This document shows, in pieces, positions 38,501 to 46,260 of a stretch of 56,039 nt of DNA; position 1 is the first letter of the stretch; each line of letters opens with the position of its first letter. The translations under genes were made by a program, and so were the position numbers. Source of the DNA: an uncultured Muribaculaceae bacterium (GTDB lineage: Bacteria > Bacteroidota > Bacteroidia > Bacteroidales > Muribaculaceae); assembly GCA_944321875.1 (NCBI GenBank), contig CALUMX010000020.1:1-56039 (forward strand), read 5' to 3'. The notes below the pieces were generated by a model that worked only from the letters and a program-made list of their open reading frames with translations, did not search any database and had not been told where the DNA came from.

Positions 38501-38915
38501 AGATATCTGCCACACCATCAAGTTTCGCCTTGTCTGCGTCGATTTGGGTAGTTGCACCGGTAAAGATACGGCGGTCAACCTTTGACATACCCGTTACGAC
38601 CACGTCTTCAAGCACTTGACTATTAGCAGCCAACTTGATTTTCATTTCCCCTGTGCGTACTTTCATGACAACTGTTTCCATACCCACAGAAGACACCGTA
38701 ATGTGAGAATCGGATGATGCGACACTCAAGGAGAAGGCTCCGTCGAAGTCTGTAGCCGTTCCGTTAGATGGTCGCTCCTTCTCGAGGACTGTTGCACCGA
38801 TGATCGGCTCGCCGGTCTCGGCATCAATAACGATACCCTTTACCGTTACCTGGGCCATAGCCGGCAACGAAAGCAAGAACATCGCTATCAAAAGGACAAT
38901 TTTCTTAAGTCTCAT
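35583..38915 (-). CDS. SusC/RagA-family TonB-dependent outer-membrane transporter
   Basis: A 1110-residue outer-membrane channel powered by TonB. In order: signal peptide (MRLKKIVLLIAMFLLSLPAMAQ), carboxypeptidase-like domain (VKGIVIDAETGEPIIGATV), plug domain with VVVTGMSKVDRRIFTGA and GATSIYGASKPLWVVDGVV, DGSATSIYGARAMAGVIVV, and a beta-barrel ending in TFTLRFSL. There is no N-terminal signalling domain for an anti-sigma factor and no ECF sigma gene nearby. The ATG at 38915 is chosen over an upstream TTG. It begins a four-gene operon (SusC, SusD, metallohydrolase, DUF4302). Confidence 0.95.
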   Translation of the reverse strand: MRLKKIVLLIAMFLLSLPAMAQVTVKGIVIDAETGEPIIGATVLEKERPSNGTATDFDGAFSLSVASSDSHITVSSVGMETVVMKVRTGEMKIKLAANSQVLEDVVVTGMSKVDRRIFTGATTQIDADKAKLDGVADISRSLEGRSAGVSVQNVSGTFGTAPKIRVRGATSIYGASKPLWVVDGVVMEDAVEVSADQLSSGDAVTLISSAIAGLNSDDIESFQILKDGSATSIYGARAMAGVIVVTTKKGKAGSTRISYTGELTTRFKPHYNEFNISNSQEQMGIYKEMEQKGWMEFATVAQAATSGIYGKMYELLDSYDPETGYGLAHTQAAMNGYLRDAEYRNTNWFDELFSNAVMQNHSISIAGGTDKGNFYTSLSVMNDPGWTASSNVRRYTFNANASYQISPTLRFSVLTSDSYREQKAPGTLSQGVDAVSGEVKRDFDINPYSYAINASRALDPHEFYKRNYTDFNIFHELENNYIDINVVDLKFQAELNWKPLKELELTALGAYRYQSSVQQHYVKDHSNQANAYRAGIDPEDALIRDANPFLYTDPDDPNALPQTILSKGGIYYNDTYTVSQYDFRGTANFNKVWNNTHIFNMLAGLEVSSTDRKQISWEGWGFVYDNGGLPFYDYKLFKQQVEEGHTYYGIWPSYRRSFASFANATYSYDARYVINGTIRYEGTNKLGRARSARWLPTWNVSAAWNAHEEDFFKNNIDPKYLSHATARLSYSLTADSGPAEISNATPIYTPGTIWRPGANDQELALILSNLGNSELTYEKKHEFNVGFDFGFLNNRINATADIYFRNNFDLIGLTYTQGVGGEAIKYANVASMKSHGAEVTISTRNIETKDFSWTTDLTFSKTKNEITDLEPRTRSIDLVNGAGYALEGYPVRALFSYQFVGLNSEGIPQVINENGDVTTTNVNFQAYDNKYLVYEGPTDPTITGGFGNTLNWKGFRLNLFLTYSFGNKIRLDPVFSNVYDDMQAMPREFANRWTMPGDETKTNIPVISSKRQNAVDSYLNRAYSAYNYSTERVADGGFIRLKEVSLTYDLPKSFLEKIHFTSASLKVQATNLCLLYADKKLNGQDPEFFNTGGVAVPTPKQVTFTLRFSL

Positions 38916-39049
38916 AAAACAAAACAATTATATAAAACACATAAAAAATTTTTCTCACAAGCAAGATTAGAAACAAATCTTCCAAATTAAAAGCACACGA
39001 ATGCCCTAAATTTGTTAATTTCCGAAGGAAAATTAAGATTAGTAACTAA

Positions 39050-39079
39050 TTTTTCGGCTTTTCGGCGAAAACCGAAAAA
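39050..39079. other. Hairpin in the spacer upstream of susC
   Basis: TTTTTCGG and CCGAAAAA pair, with TTTTCG and CGAAAA pairing inside, 135 nt before the susC ATG. If transcription starts near 39476 this is part of the susC leader. Terminator, attenuator and RNA-binding roles cannot be told apart. Confidence 0.5.
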
Positions 39080-39482
39080 GAGTTAGAATTACTAAGTATT
39101 CTTCGTCTTTAAATCTCGGTTTTTCACTGGTAGCACCATGCTAAGTTAGTGTTTTTTTTTAAAGAATGCAAGAATAACTTCACATTTATTCATTATTTCC
39201 GTCGATTTTTTTGCCGTTTATCACCCAAGGGCAAGTTCGTCACAAAAGCAATCATAACCATCAAATTATCAAGCATATAGACAATTCTGAATATCTTTTA
39301 TCACAAAATTCAACATGATTTCTGATTTTTTACAGGTTCAAAAATCTCAGAAAAAACGACAGAAATTTATCAATCATCACAAATTTGAGGCTTTTTCTAC
39401 TCGTTATTTACACTATTCTCGGTTGTTTTACATTTAATTCATAAAAACCTGCCGGCATAGTTACAGTTTGTAAATTCACGGT

Positions 39483-39515
39483 CAAATGTACACATCAATT
39501 GTTAATTTTAACAAT
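39483..39515 (-). promoter_or_regulatory. Candidate susC promoter with long leader
   Basis: Minus-strand TACATTTG (39483-39490) fits the -7 box; ATTG (39512-39515) stands 21 nt upstream. It would give a leader of about 560 nt. The rest of the 1-kb spacer (38916-39875) is AT-rich, with no supported gene on either strand. Confidence 0.4.
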
Positions 39516-39518
39516 TGA
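39495..39518. promoter_or_regulatory. Perfect 24-bp palindrome, possible operator
   Basis: Arms TCAATTGTTAA and TTAACAATTGA are separated by TT. It covers the spacer and -33 part of the candidate susC promoter, the usual place for a repressor or activator site. No regulator gene lies nearby. Confidence 0.5.
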
Positions 39519-39875
39519 GACTTCCTAATTTTATACTTCAGGCGACATATTGTAACAACAGGCATTATTCTCCTAAAAAACAACCATTTATAAAATCACA
39601 ACCTATAACAACAAATAATAAGCAAATTCCCCACACTTTCCCAACAAATTCAACCACCAACCGCCTGCCATGGCAGCAATCGTGACCATACAGAAGCCGG
39701 CCAATTTTTCTGCCTCAAAATCCGGGACAAATCAAATTGCGAAGAACAAACTATAAATAAAGCATTTACCATCCCTAAACAGGCATTTTAACGCTCTTAG
39801 AATCGCACAGAATAAACCGTCCAGCCAACTGAGCGAGTAGAAAGCACTCAGAATCGGAAAAACGGACAATAACGA

Positions 39876-39910
39876 GAGCGGGCCGGCTCTCTGAGAGAAC
39901 CGGCCCGCTC
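39876..39910 (-). terminator. Hairpin after tyrS
   Basis: GAGCGGGCCGG and CCGGCCCGCTC pair perfectly, and TCTCT/AGAGA extends into the loop. The T run on the minus side is weak (CGTTATTG), so it may pause or end transcription inefficiently or protect the 3' end. Confidence 0.65.
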
Positions 39911-39942
39911 CGCCTGTATCTTCAATGCATCGGACAGAAAAT

Positions 39943-41235
39943 TTACTTGACAATAATCAAGTAGTAGTTTTTCTTTCCGCGTTGAACAATCAAATATTTG
40001 TCACCTAGCAAATCGGCAGTTGTCACCTCCTGGTCGAAAGCAGCAAGTTTCTCCTTATTCATCGAAACGCCTCCGCCTTGCACGAGCTTGCGCACCTCAC
40101 CCTTGGAAGCAAACACCTTCGCATGCTCCGCAAAAAGGTCAACGGCTTTCACTCCGCCAGCCACTACGTCTCTTGATACCTCAAACTGAGGCACACCTTC
40201 AAAGACAGCCAGCAACGTATCCTCGTCCAACTTGTGAAGCGCATCGGCAGTTGCGTTTCCGAACAAAATATTGGAAGCATCGACAGCCGTATTGTAATCC
40301 TCCTCAGAGTGAACCATGATAGTCACTTCCTTGGCAAGACGCTTCTGGAGCAGACGCAAATGCGGCGCTTCCTTGTGTTCTGCCACGAGAGCCTCGATTT
40401 CCTCACGGGAAAGGAAAGTGAAAATCTTGATGTAACGCTCTGCATCTTCGTCACTTACGTTCAACCAGAACTGATAGAACTTATACGGTGATGTGTAGCG
40501 CGGAGACAACCATACGTTACCCGACTCCGTCTTACCAAACTTACCACCATCGGCTTTCGTAATCAACGGACAAGTCAACGCAAACACCTCGCCACCGTTG
40601 GTACGGCGAATCAGCTCGGCACCAGTCGTGATGTTGCCCCATTGGTCAGAACCACCCATCTGCAACTTACAGCCCTTCGTATTATAAAGGTGCAGGAAGT
40701 CGTAACCCTGCAAAAGCTGATAAGTGAATTCAGTAAAGGACAGACCATCGCGAGCCTCACCGTTCAGACGCTTCTTCACAGAGTCCTTCGCCATCATATA
40801 GTTGACAGTGATATGCTTACCTACCTCACGCGCGAAATCAAGGAAGGAGAATTCCTTCATCCAGTCATAGTTGTTGACAAGCTCAGCAGCATTCGGTGCA
40901 TCCGACTCAAAATCAAGGAATTTTGAGAGTTGTTGCTTGATGCACTCCTGATTGTGACGCAATGTTTCCTCAGTCAAGAGGTTACGTTCTGCTGATTTTC
41001 CCGAAGGGTCACCAATCATACCAGTTGCACCACCAACGAGCGCAATCGGCTTATGGCCGCAACGTTGGAAATGACGCAAAATCATCACGCTCACCAGGTG
41101 ACCGATATGCAGAGAGTCGGCAGTCGGGTCAATACCCACGTAAGCCGTCGTCATTTCTTTTTGCAGTTGCTCTTCCGTGCCCGGCATCATGTCATGAATC
41201 ATGCCGCGCCATTTTAATTCTTCTACAAAGTTCAT
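39943..41235 (-). CDS. tyrS: Tyrosyl-tRNA synthetase
   Basis: A 430-residue class I synthetase that charges tRNA-Tyr. Visible are the HIGH motif ([14 protein letters not shown]), the tyrosine-binding region ([14 protein letters not shown] and [10 protein letters not shown]), the KMSKS equivalent KFGKTESGN, and a C-terminal S4-like RNA-binding domain ([17 protein letters not shown]). The length fits the bacterial TyrRS-F type. It is a single unit; a repeat-borne promoter lies about 95 nt upstream. No T-box is expected in this phylum and none is seen. Confidence 0.97.
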   Translation of the reverse strand: MNFVEELKWRGMIHDMMPGTEEQLQKEMTTAYVGIDPTADSLHIGHLVSVMILRHFQRCGHKPIALVGGATGMIGDPSGKSAERNLLTEETLRHNQECIKQQLSKFLDFESDAPNAAELVNNYDWMKEFSFLDFAREVGKHITVNYMMAKDSVKKRLNGEARDGLSFTEFTYQLLQGYDFLHLYNTKGCKLQMGGSDQWGNITTGAELIRRTNGGEVFALTCPLITKADGGKFGKTESGNVWLSPRYTSPYKFYQFWLNVSDEDAERYIKIFTFLSREEIEALVAEHKEAPHLRLLQKRLAKEVTIMVHSEEDYNTAVDASNILFGNATADALHKLDEDTLLAVFEGVPQFEVSRDVVAGGVKAVDLFAEHAKVFASKGEVRKLVQGGGVSMNKEKLAAFDQEVTTADLLGDKYLIVQRGKKNYYLIIVK

Positions 41236-41327
41236 TTATCTGATTTTTAATAATTTACTAATTCAATAAGAAGCCATGCAAGACAACCCACTTTTTCGAT
41301 TGCCCATAAACCACAGCCTACATTATG

Positions 41328-41359
41328 CAAATATAGTGCAAGGCGAGCGCAAAAGCAAA
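41328..41359 (-). promoter_or_regulatory. Candidate tyrS promoter in repeat locus C
   Basis: Minus-strand TTTG (41356-41359), 20-nt spacer, TATATTTG (41328-41335), matching the consensus and the arrangement in locus A. The leader to the tyrS ATG is about 85 nt. Confidence 0.65.
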
Positions 41360-41488
41360 GGGAAAACAAAGTTTTCAACTTTGATTCTGCCGAGCCGAAG
41401 CCTATATTATCAAAATATAGTGCAAGGCGAGCGCAAAAGCAAAGGGAAAACGAAGTTTTCAGCTTTGATTCTGCCGAGCCGAAGCCAT
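41328..41488. repeat. Repeat locus C: two tandem 83-bp units
   Basis: Units start at 41328 and 41411. The frame matches loci A and B (AGGCGAGCGCA, then CTGCCGAGCCGAAGCC and TATATTAT), while the palindrome arms are CAAAG-g-GAAAAC and GTTTTC-aa-CTTTG. The -7 box has changed from TATCTTTG to TATATTTG together with its inverted partner at the far end (CTATATT). A remnant edge (AGCCTACATTATG) lies at 41315-41327. Confidence 0.93.
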
Positions 41489-41504
41489 TCGCCTCAACAG
41501 CGCC

Positions 41505-41918
41505 CTACCACTTTTTCAAATGATAAGCCACCACATGCCCGTCACCGGTCGTTTTCTCCATCGTCAGCTTGTCGCCCGACGATACCGTGTAATGGAAATC
41601 CTGCTCAAGCTCAAAATAAATACCCGACGGCACATGGTCATTATTGGCCATCTTCAGATGGATAGTATTCTCGGAAGTCTCTTTCCATTCTCCATAGAAT
41701 TGATATCCGTTTTCCCCCACCCGCTTCGTAATCGAAAAGATGGACGTCTGGAAACTGAAGAAGAAATTTCCTTCATACGAATCCAATGTCTTCCCATCAA
41801 CCGTGATGCTCTCCACCTTCCACATGCCGAACCAGTGGTCAATATCTCCATTATTATGCGTGCACCCCGTCATTACCAACATCAGAAGTGCTATATATAT
41901 AATGTGTAATTTTTTCAT
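41505..41918 (-). CDS. Small lipocalin-like lipoprotein
   Basis: A 137-residue lipoprotein (lipobox LVMTGC, Cys 19). The mature part begins with WFGMWKVESITVDGK, a G-x-W motif like that of lipocalin-like Bacteroidetes lipoproteins, and continues with beta-strand-type sequence. No catalytic residues are evident. Its ATG overlaps the stop of the Wzi-like gene (ATGA), so it is translationally coupled and the last gene of the glsA-glsB-wzi unit. The function is unknown. Confidence 0.72.
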   Translation of the reverse strand: MKKLHIIYIALLMLVMTGCTHNNGDIDHWFGMWKVESITVDGKTLDSYEGNFFFSFQTSIFSITKRVGENGYQFYGEWKETSENTIHLKMANNDHVPSGIYFELEQDFHYTVSSGDKLTMEKTTGDGHVVAYHLKKW

Positions 41919-43453
41919 TTTCCGAAAACGTTTAAGAAACCCTGATAACTAAGAGCAAGAAGCACTCCGAAATTGTCGCCAAACATATTGCCTTTGTCCA
42001 TCGCCACCTGTCCCTTGACCGAGAGACCTTCTATCTTCGGGAAATGATAGGCTCCCTCAATCATGAACGAAGTGTTCTCCCCAAGCTCAAGCCGAGGAAG
42101 ATTGTACGACCCCCATGAGCGGCGGTAGGAAAACAGCACGCGGTATTCGAGTGACGGCAACACAAAGCCCGATGCTCCAAGATGCACTCCCCGCACGCGG
42201 CTGTCATAAATATTGTTGGAACCGCTCCGGTTGTAGATGGTAGAGGAAATGAAAGGAGAACCGATTGACATTCCGAAATTACTGTAGGCAAACGTACGGA
42301 AATTATCGTAATAATTGTCGTTACCCGTTGCCTGACCGTCCATTCCCGGACCATCGAAGAACTGCGGTGCCCAATGAATCGGACCACTCTGGTTGGTGAA
42401 GTCAATATATTCGATAACCGCCTCTGCTACAATTCCTTTTTTATTCGGATTATTGTATTCCAATCCCCAGATACCGTCAAAACCGTTGCACTTTGCGATA
42501 CCCGAACCATCCTCAAACGGCCACTGGAAATAAGCCTTCAGTTGCGTATCATCAGCAAAGCGATAGCGTGCCACCAAGTCCCACGACCCGATGGTATTAC
42601 CATAGCAGAAACCTTCGTTTCCTTCTGCCTCCTCACCACCAATCGGCAATAACGGACGGAAGAAATTCTTGAGGTTCATGTCTACCGCATCCTCCTTGAT
42701 GACTTTTCCATCCTTATAGGTGCGTGTCACACCGCCATACTGCGTGGTCTGCTGCATACCGACAGTCACCGACAGCGGCTTGTCAGGATTCGAGCGCAAG
42801 TAAAGCCGGCGGTAGTGGTAGTATTTTCCGAGATTGACACCTCCGTCACGGAAACTGAAATGCTCGTCATACCAACCATTCTCCACCATCTTTCCAAACG
42901 AGAGCTCGCCTTGAATCTGCAACCAGCCTTTCGTTCCCGGAAAATCCTGGAAATCAACGAATCCCGCTCTCAACTGCGGAATCGGCCGCGCATTGTTCGA
43001 CTCAATAAAGTCGCCTGAACCCAGCCGGGAATTAAACAACGCCGACGAGCGCTCCTTCATTCCCAACGAGAGGAACAGACTCCGATACTTCACCTCTCCG
43101 TAAAGTTGCTGCAGCAGCACGGCCGACGGATGCTTACCCTGACCCGCAATCGGATAGTCGGCGAGGTCATATTGAGTATATTCCGACTGATAGCCGCCAA
43201 GCGCGTCTACGCCGAACGAAAAGCTGAAACGCTCGGAGAGCGACAAGTCCTTATAGGCTTTTGCCCTAAGAGTGAACGACTTCGGCTGTGTAAGAACACC
43301 TCCGTTGTTCGACATCATGTAGTACGGAGCGAAGTCGCCCGAACCGACACTGCCGGAGGTGGAAGCCTCATAGACCAAAGGCGTCTCTGCGACAGCCCCC
43401 GGTCCTAACAGCGACATCCCCAATGCCGCCAGAACAGTAGCAATTTTTTTCAT
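41915..43453 (-). CDS. Capsule assembly Wzi-family outer-membrane protein
   Basis: A 512-residue outer-membrane beta-barrel. The signal peptide is MKKIATVLAALGMSLLGPGAVAE; aromatic-rich strands alternate with short turns throughout, ending YQGFLNVFGK. It belongs to the Bacteroidetes Wzi family (characteristic YYMMSNNGGVLTQP and LSLGMKERSSALF). Wzi helps attach capsule in enteric bacteria; here the role is inferred, and no capsule genes are nearby. The ATG at 43453 is preferred to a GTG three codons upstream. It follows glsB and overlaps the lipoprotein gene by 4 nt. Confidence 0.83.
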   Translation of the reverse strand: MKKIATVLAALGMSLLGPGAVAETPLVYEASTSGSVGSGDFAPYYMMSNNGGVLTQPKSFTLRAKAYKDLSLSERFSFSFGVDALGGYQSEYTQYDLADYPIAGQGKHPSAVLLQQLYGEVKYRSLFLSLGMKERSSALFNSRLGSGDFIESNNARPIPQLRAGFVDFQDFPGTKGWLQIQGELSFGKMVENGWYDEHFSFRDGGVNLGKYYHYRRLYLRSNPDKPLSVTVGMQQTTQYGGVTRTYKDGKVIKEDAVDMNLKNFFRPLLPIGGEEAEGNEGFCYGNTIGSWDLVARYRFADDTQLKAYFQWPFEDGSGIAKCNGFDGIWGLEYNNPNKKGIVAEAVIEYIDFTNQSGPIHWAPQFFDGPGMDGQATGNDNYYDNFRTFAYSNFGMSIGSPFISSTIYNRSGSNNIYDSRVRGVHLGASGFVLPSLEYRVLFSYRRSWGSYNLPRLELGENTSFMIEGAYHFPKIEGLSVKGQVAMDKGNMFGDNFGVLLALSYQGFLNVFGK

Positions 43454-43461
43454 AACATTCA

Positions 43462-44466
43462 CTATTTTCGATTGCGTGCATACTCACGCATCCGATGTAT
43501 CAAATCCTGACGGTATTCGATGAAACGCTGGTAGAACGAGCGGATATGCCGGCGCTTCTTCTCCTCGTAAATATCAGAGATGGCAATCAGAATACCGGTT
43601 TCCTCCACGTCACCGAACTCATCATTGATAGCCGTACCCAGCACCTTCATGTTGGGCGACAGATTCATGTAGGAATTGACAAGCGGCGGAATATTCATGC
43701 CGTTGGCACGAACTGCCGTGTTCAATATCTTGTAATCCTCCTTAAACGAACCGCCCACAAAGATTCGGCGCATCTGCGCTTCGTCGATGTTTGTCTCAAG
43801 CGGCGTCAACGGATAAACCAGCCGCTCAGGGTCATGGAAATATTTATTAAGGAAATAGAGAATCATGTTCCGGTTCTCATGAGGATAATCCGGATACATG
43901 GTCATCTTTCCAAACATATATTTGATTTGCGGATAAACCACCGTCAGCGCGCCCAATCCGTCCCACAGATTGTCAAGCGCATAGAGAGCCTTCGCTCCGG
44001 CCTTGGTCGACTGATACTCCACCGACACAAACGAGCGTCCCAGCTCAAGCGTATACGGAAGATAGTTTCTGATAAAGTCGTCCGAAAATCCGAACATGTG
44101 CGACATCGCGATGTTGGGACGTCCGTTCTCGTCAAAAGTCATGTTCTCTCCCAGCAGGAAACGGTAGCCGCCGATGATTTCCTCCGCATCCGGATTCCAA
44201 ACGACCAACTGCTGGCACGGCTCATCCATCAGGTCAAACTCATCGATGTCGGCACTTTTGCCCGTTCCGCCTCCGGAAGAACGGAATGCAATCTCACGCA
44301 GACGACCGATTTCCCACATTACGTTGGGCGAGTTTTCGGCGTCCACAATATAGATTTCATTTTGTCCCTTGTTCGTATTTCTCAAAAACCGGGCCTCAGT
44401 CAGCTCCATTTTGAGCAGACTCTTATGCACCGGCGCAATGATACTCTCAACTTTCATTTTATTCAT
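43462..44466 (-). CDS. glsB: Glycine N-acyltransferase GlsB
   Basis: A 334-residue protein that matches the GNAT-related acyltransferase GlsB of Bacteroides, which transfers a 3-hydroxy fatty acid to glycine, the first step of glycine-lipid synthesis. Blocks EIGRLREIAFRSSGGGTGKS, QLVVWNPDAEEIIGGYRFL and ELGRSFVSVEYQ resemble the ornithine-lipid enzyme OlsB. It starts 1 nt after glsA; the pair is conserved together in Bacteroidales, which supports the call. Substrate assignment rests on the Bacteroides thetaiotaomicron work and not on residues I can check here. Confidence 0.85.
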   Translation of the reverse strand: MNKMKVESIIAPVHKSLLKMELTEARFLRNTNKGQNEIYIVDAENSPNVMWEIGRLREIAFRSSGGGTGKSADIDEFDLMDEPCQQLVVWNPDAEEIIGGYRFLLGENMTFDENGRPNIAMSHMFGFSDDFIRNYLPYTLELGRSFVSVEYQSTKAGAKALYALDNLWDGLGALTVVYPQIKYMFGKMTMYPDYPHENRNMILYFLNKYFHDPERLVYPLTPLETNIDEAQMRRIFVGGSFKEDYKILNTAVRANGMNIPPLVNSYMNLSPNMKVLGTAINDEFGDVEETGILIAISDIYEEKKRRHIRSFYQRFIEYRQDLIHRMREYARNRK

Positions 44467-44467
44467 A

Positions 44468-45286
44468 TTACTTCAGGCTATAGACCACATCCTTCACATA
44501 CTTCGCCCATTCCTGCTGGGTCCGGCTCTTGTCAAATACCGTGTAAGGAATCGGTTTGCCAATGTGAATTGTATAGGTCGTTCCTTTACTCTTTACCATT
44601 TCTCGCGGCAGGCGCACCATCTCAAGGTTGAATTTTATGCCGGCACGCTTCCTGAACCTTGCAAATTTATAAAAAAATTGCGAATTAAGGCCTTCAAAAT
44701 GTATTGGAATTACATCCCGCTGAGTCTCCACGCTCTTTGCGATAAACGACTTTTTCCATTCCAAGTCGCAAATCTCGCCATTGTCCTGCTTCCGTGAGCA
44801 AAGTCCTGCCGGAAACATAAGAATCTGGGAATCTCCCATATAAGCCTCATCCAGTGCCTTCATCGAGGCTTTAGACTGGGCCCCATGCTTATTGATGGGA
44901 AGAAACACGTTTTCCAACGGCTTCACAGCCATCAGAATGTCGTTGACCATGCAGCGGAGGCCGTCATCGTATTTTTTTCCAAGAATGCCAATCAAGGCAA
45001 TGCCGTCAAGACCGCCCAGCGGATGGTTGCAGGCAAAGACAAAGCGGCCCGTTTCAGGGATGTTCTCCAGACCTTCCACTTTCAGCGTAATGTCAAGCGA
45101 CTTCATCAATCCTTCGGCAAAACGCCAGCCGGTCCGCCCCTCATTCTCGTCGAGCAGACGGTTCAACTCGTCCTGACAGATAAAATCAGCCACCCAACGA
45201 TATACAAAACCCGGAATGTATTTGGCATATTTCGGCATCTTCTGCCGGAACGTGTTTTTTATATCAATATGAATTGATTCGGCCAT
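44468..45286 (-). CDS. glsA: Lyso-glycine-lipid O-acyltransferase GlsA
   Basis: A 272-residue PlsC-like acyltransferase at the cytoplasmic membrane. The motif NHPLGGLDG (catalytic His and Asp) lies near residue 86, ENVFLPINKHG near 125 and FPAGLCSRK near 155. In Bacteroides GlsA adds the second acyl chain to N-acyl glycine. It opens the envelope operon (glsA, glsB, wzi-like, lipoprotein) behind a consensus promoter. Confidence 0.85.
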   Translation of the reverse strand: MAESIHIDIKNTFRQKMPKYAKYIPGFVYRWVADFICQDELNRLLDENEGRTGWRFAEGLMKSLDITLKVEGLENIPETGRFVFACNHPLGGLDGIALIGILGKKYDDGLRCMVNDILMAVKPLENVFLPINKHGAQSKASMKALDEAYMGDSQILMFPAGLCSRKQDNGEICDLEWKKSFIAKSVETQRDVIPIHFEGLNSQFFYKFARFRKRAGIKFNLEMVRLPREMVKSKGTTYTIHIGKPIPYTVFDKSRTQQEWAKYVKDVVYSLK

Positions 45287-45306
45287 AATCTTTCATTTTA
45301 CGCATG

Positions 45307-45338
45307 CAAAGATAGTATTTCCGTAACAAAATGACAAA
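45307..45338 (-). promoter_or_regulatory. Promoter of the glsA operon
   Basis: Minus-strand TTTG (45335-45338), 20-nt spacer, TATCTTTG (45307-45314): an exact match. The ATG is 20 nt further. It sits just after the rnz stop, with no terminator between, so read-through from rnz is also possible. Confidence 0.78.
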
Positions 45339-45348
45339 TCGTAGGCTT

Positions 45349-46254
45349 TCAGACATCCACCGTCAGCCCTTCCCTTGCCAGCAGCGTATTGGGGAACTCT
45401 GCCTTTGCCTCCTCCAGCAAGGGCGATTCGTTCAGATAGCGGGAGGAGAAATGACCGATAATCAATTGCTTAACGCCCGCCTCTCGCGCAATCCGTCCGG
45501 CATCGGCCGCCGTCGTGTGACAAGTCTGCTTCGCCCGCGGTGCCAGATTATTGAGAAAAGTCGCTTCATGATAAAGCAAATCTGCACCCGTCACCTCGCT
45601 GATAACGGCCTTCAACGGCAACGTATCGGATATATAGGCATAGGTGCGCGAAGGTTCGGCGGGAGTGGTCAGAATCTCATTGCGGATAACCGTTCCGTCG
45701 GGTTTCACATAGTCAGCCCCTTCCTTAATAGCCTGACGCTCCCTTACGGGAACCTCATGGAAACGGGCCATCTCATTGTTGAGATGCCTCAACCGGGGTT
45801 TCTCACGGAAAACGAAGCCAACGCACGGAAGCCGGTGCTTCAGCGGCACGGTATTGACAGTAAGAGACTTATCCTCATAGATAATATGATTACCATAGCT
45901 GTAGGGGGCAAACTCCACCCGCAGACCATTGGCGGAATAGTCCAGCAGCGGCTTAAACAGCTGCACGCCTTCCTCCGGCAAATGCACCACCACCTCGCCG
46001 TCGAGACCGGTCAGCCCCATCGTCGACAGCAATCCGGGCAATCCATAGCAATGGTCGCCGTGCAGATGACTTATAAAGATGTGGCGAAGACGGTTGAAGC
46101 GGCAATGAGCGCGCATCAGCTGCATTTGCGTTCCCTCGCCGCAGTCAATCAGAAACAGCTTGTCCCTGAAATTCACCAGCTGTGCGCTGGGAGCATGACG
46201 CAAAGTCGGCTTCGCAGAGCCGCAACCCAATATCGTCACCTGAAACTTTTCCAT
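45349..46254 (-). CDS. rnz: Ribonuclease Z
   Basis: A 301-residue metallo-beta-lactamase-fold endonuclease that trims tRNA 3' ends. The zinc motif HLHGDH is at residues 63-68 (ISHLHGDHCYGLPGLL); the GCGSAKPT opening, LIDCGEGTQ, and the C-terminal LIIGHFSSRY (further His ligand) are typical. It begins 6 nt after lpxB and is probably cotranscribed. The encoded tRNA-Gly in this window already has CCA; RNase Z acts mainly on CCA-less precursors. Confidence 0.93.
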   Translation of the reverse strand: MEKFQVTILGCGSAKPTLRHAPSAQLVNFRDKLFLIDCGEGTQMQLMRAHCRFNRLRHIFISHLHGDHCYGLPGLLSTMGLTGLDGEVVVHLPEEGVQLFKPLLDYSANGLRVEFAPYSYGNHIIYEDKSLTVNTVPLKHRLPCVGFVFREKPRLRHLNNEMARFHEVPVRERQAIKEGADYVKPDGTVIRNEILTTPAEPSRTYAYISDTLPLKAVISEVTGADLLYHEATFLNNLAPRAKQTCHTTAADAGRIAREAGVKQLIIGHFSSRYLNESPLLEEAKAEFPNTLLAREGLTVDV

Positions 46255-46260
46255 AATCTA

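Noticed and set aside
39732..39953. 73-codon minus-strand open frame after tyrS
   Set aside because: It covers the GC-rich tyrS hairpin and has no homology signal or promoter.
43495..44631. 378-codon open frame on the plus strand opposite glsB
   Set aside because: Antisense shadow of glsB and the end of glsA, with no family resemblance.
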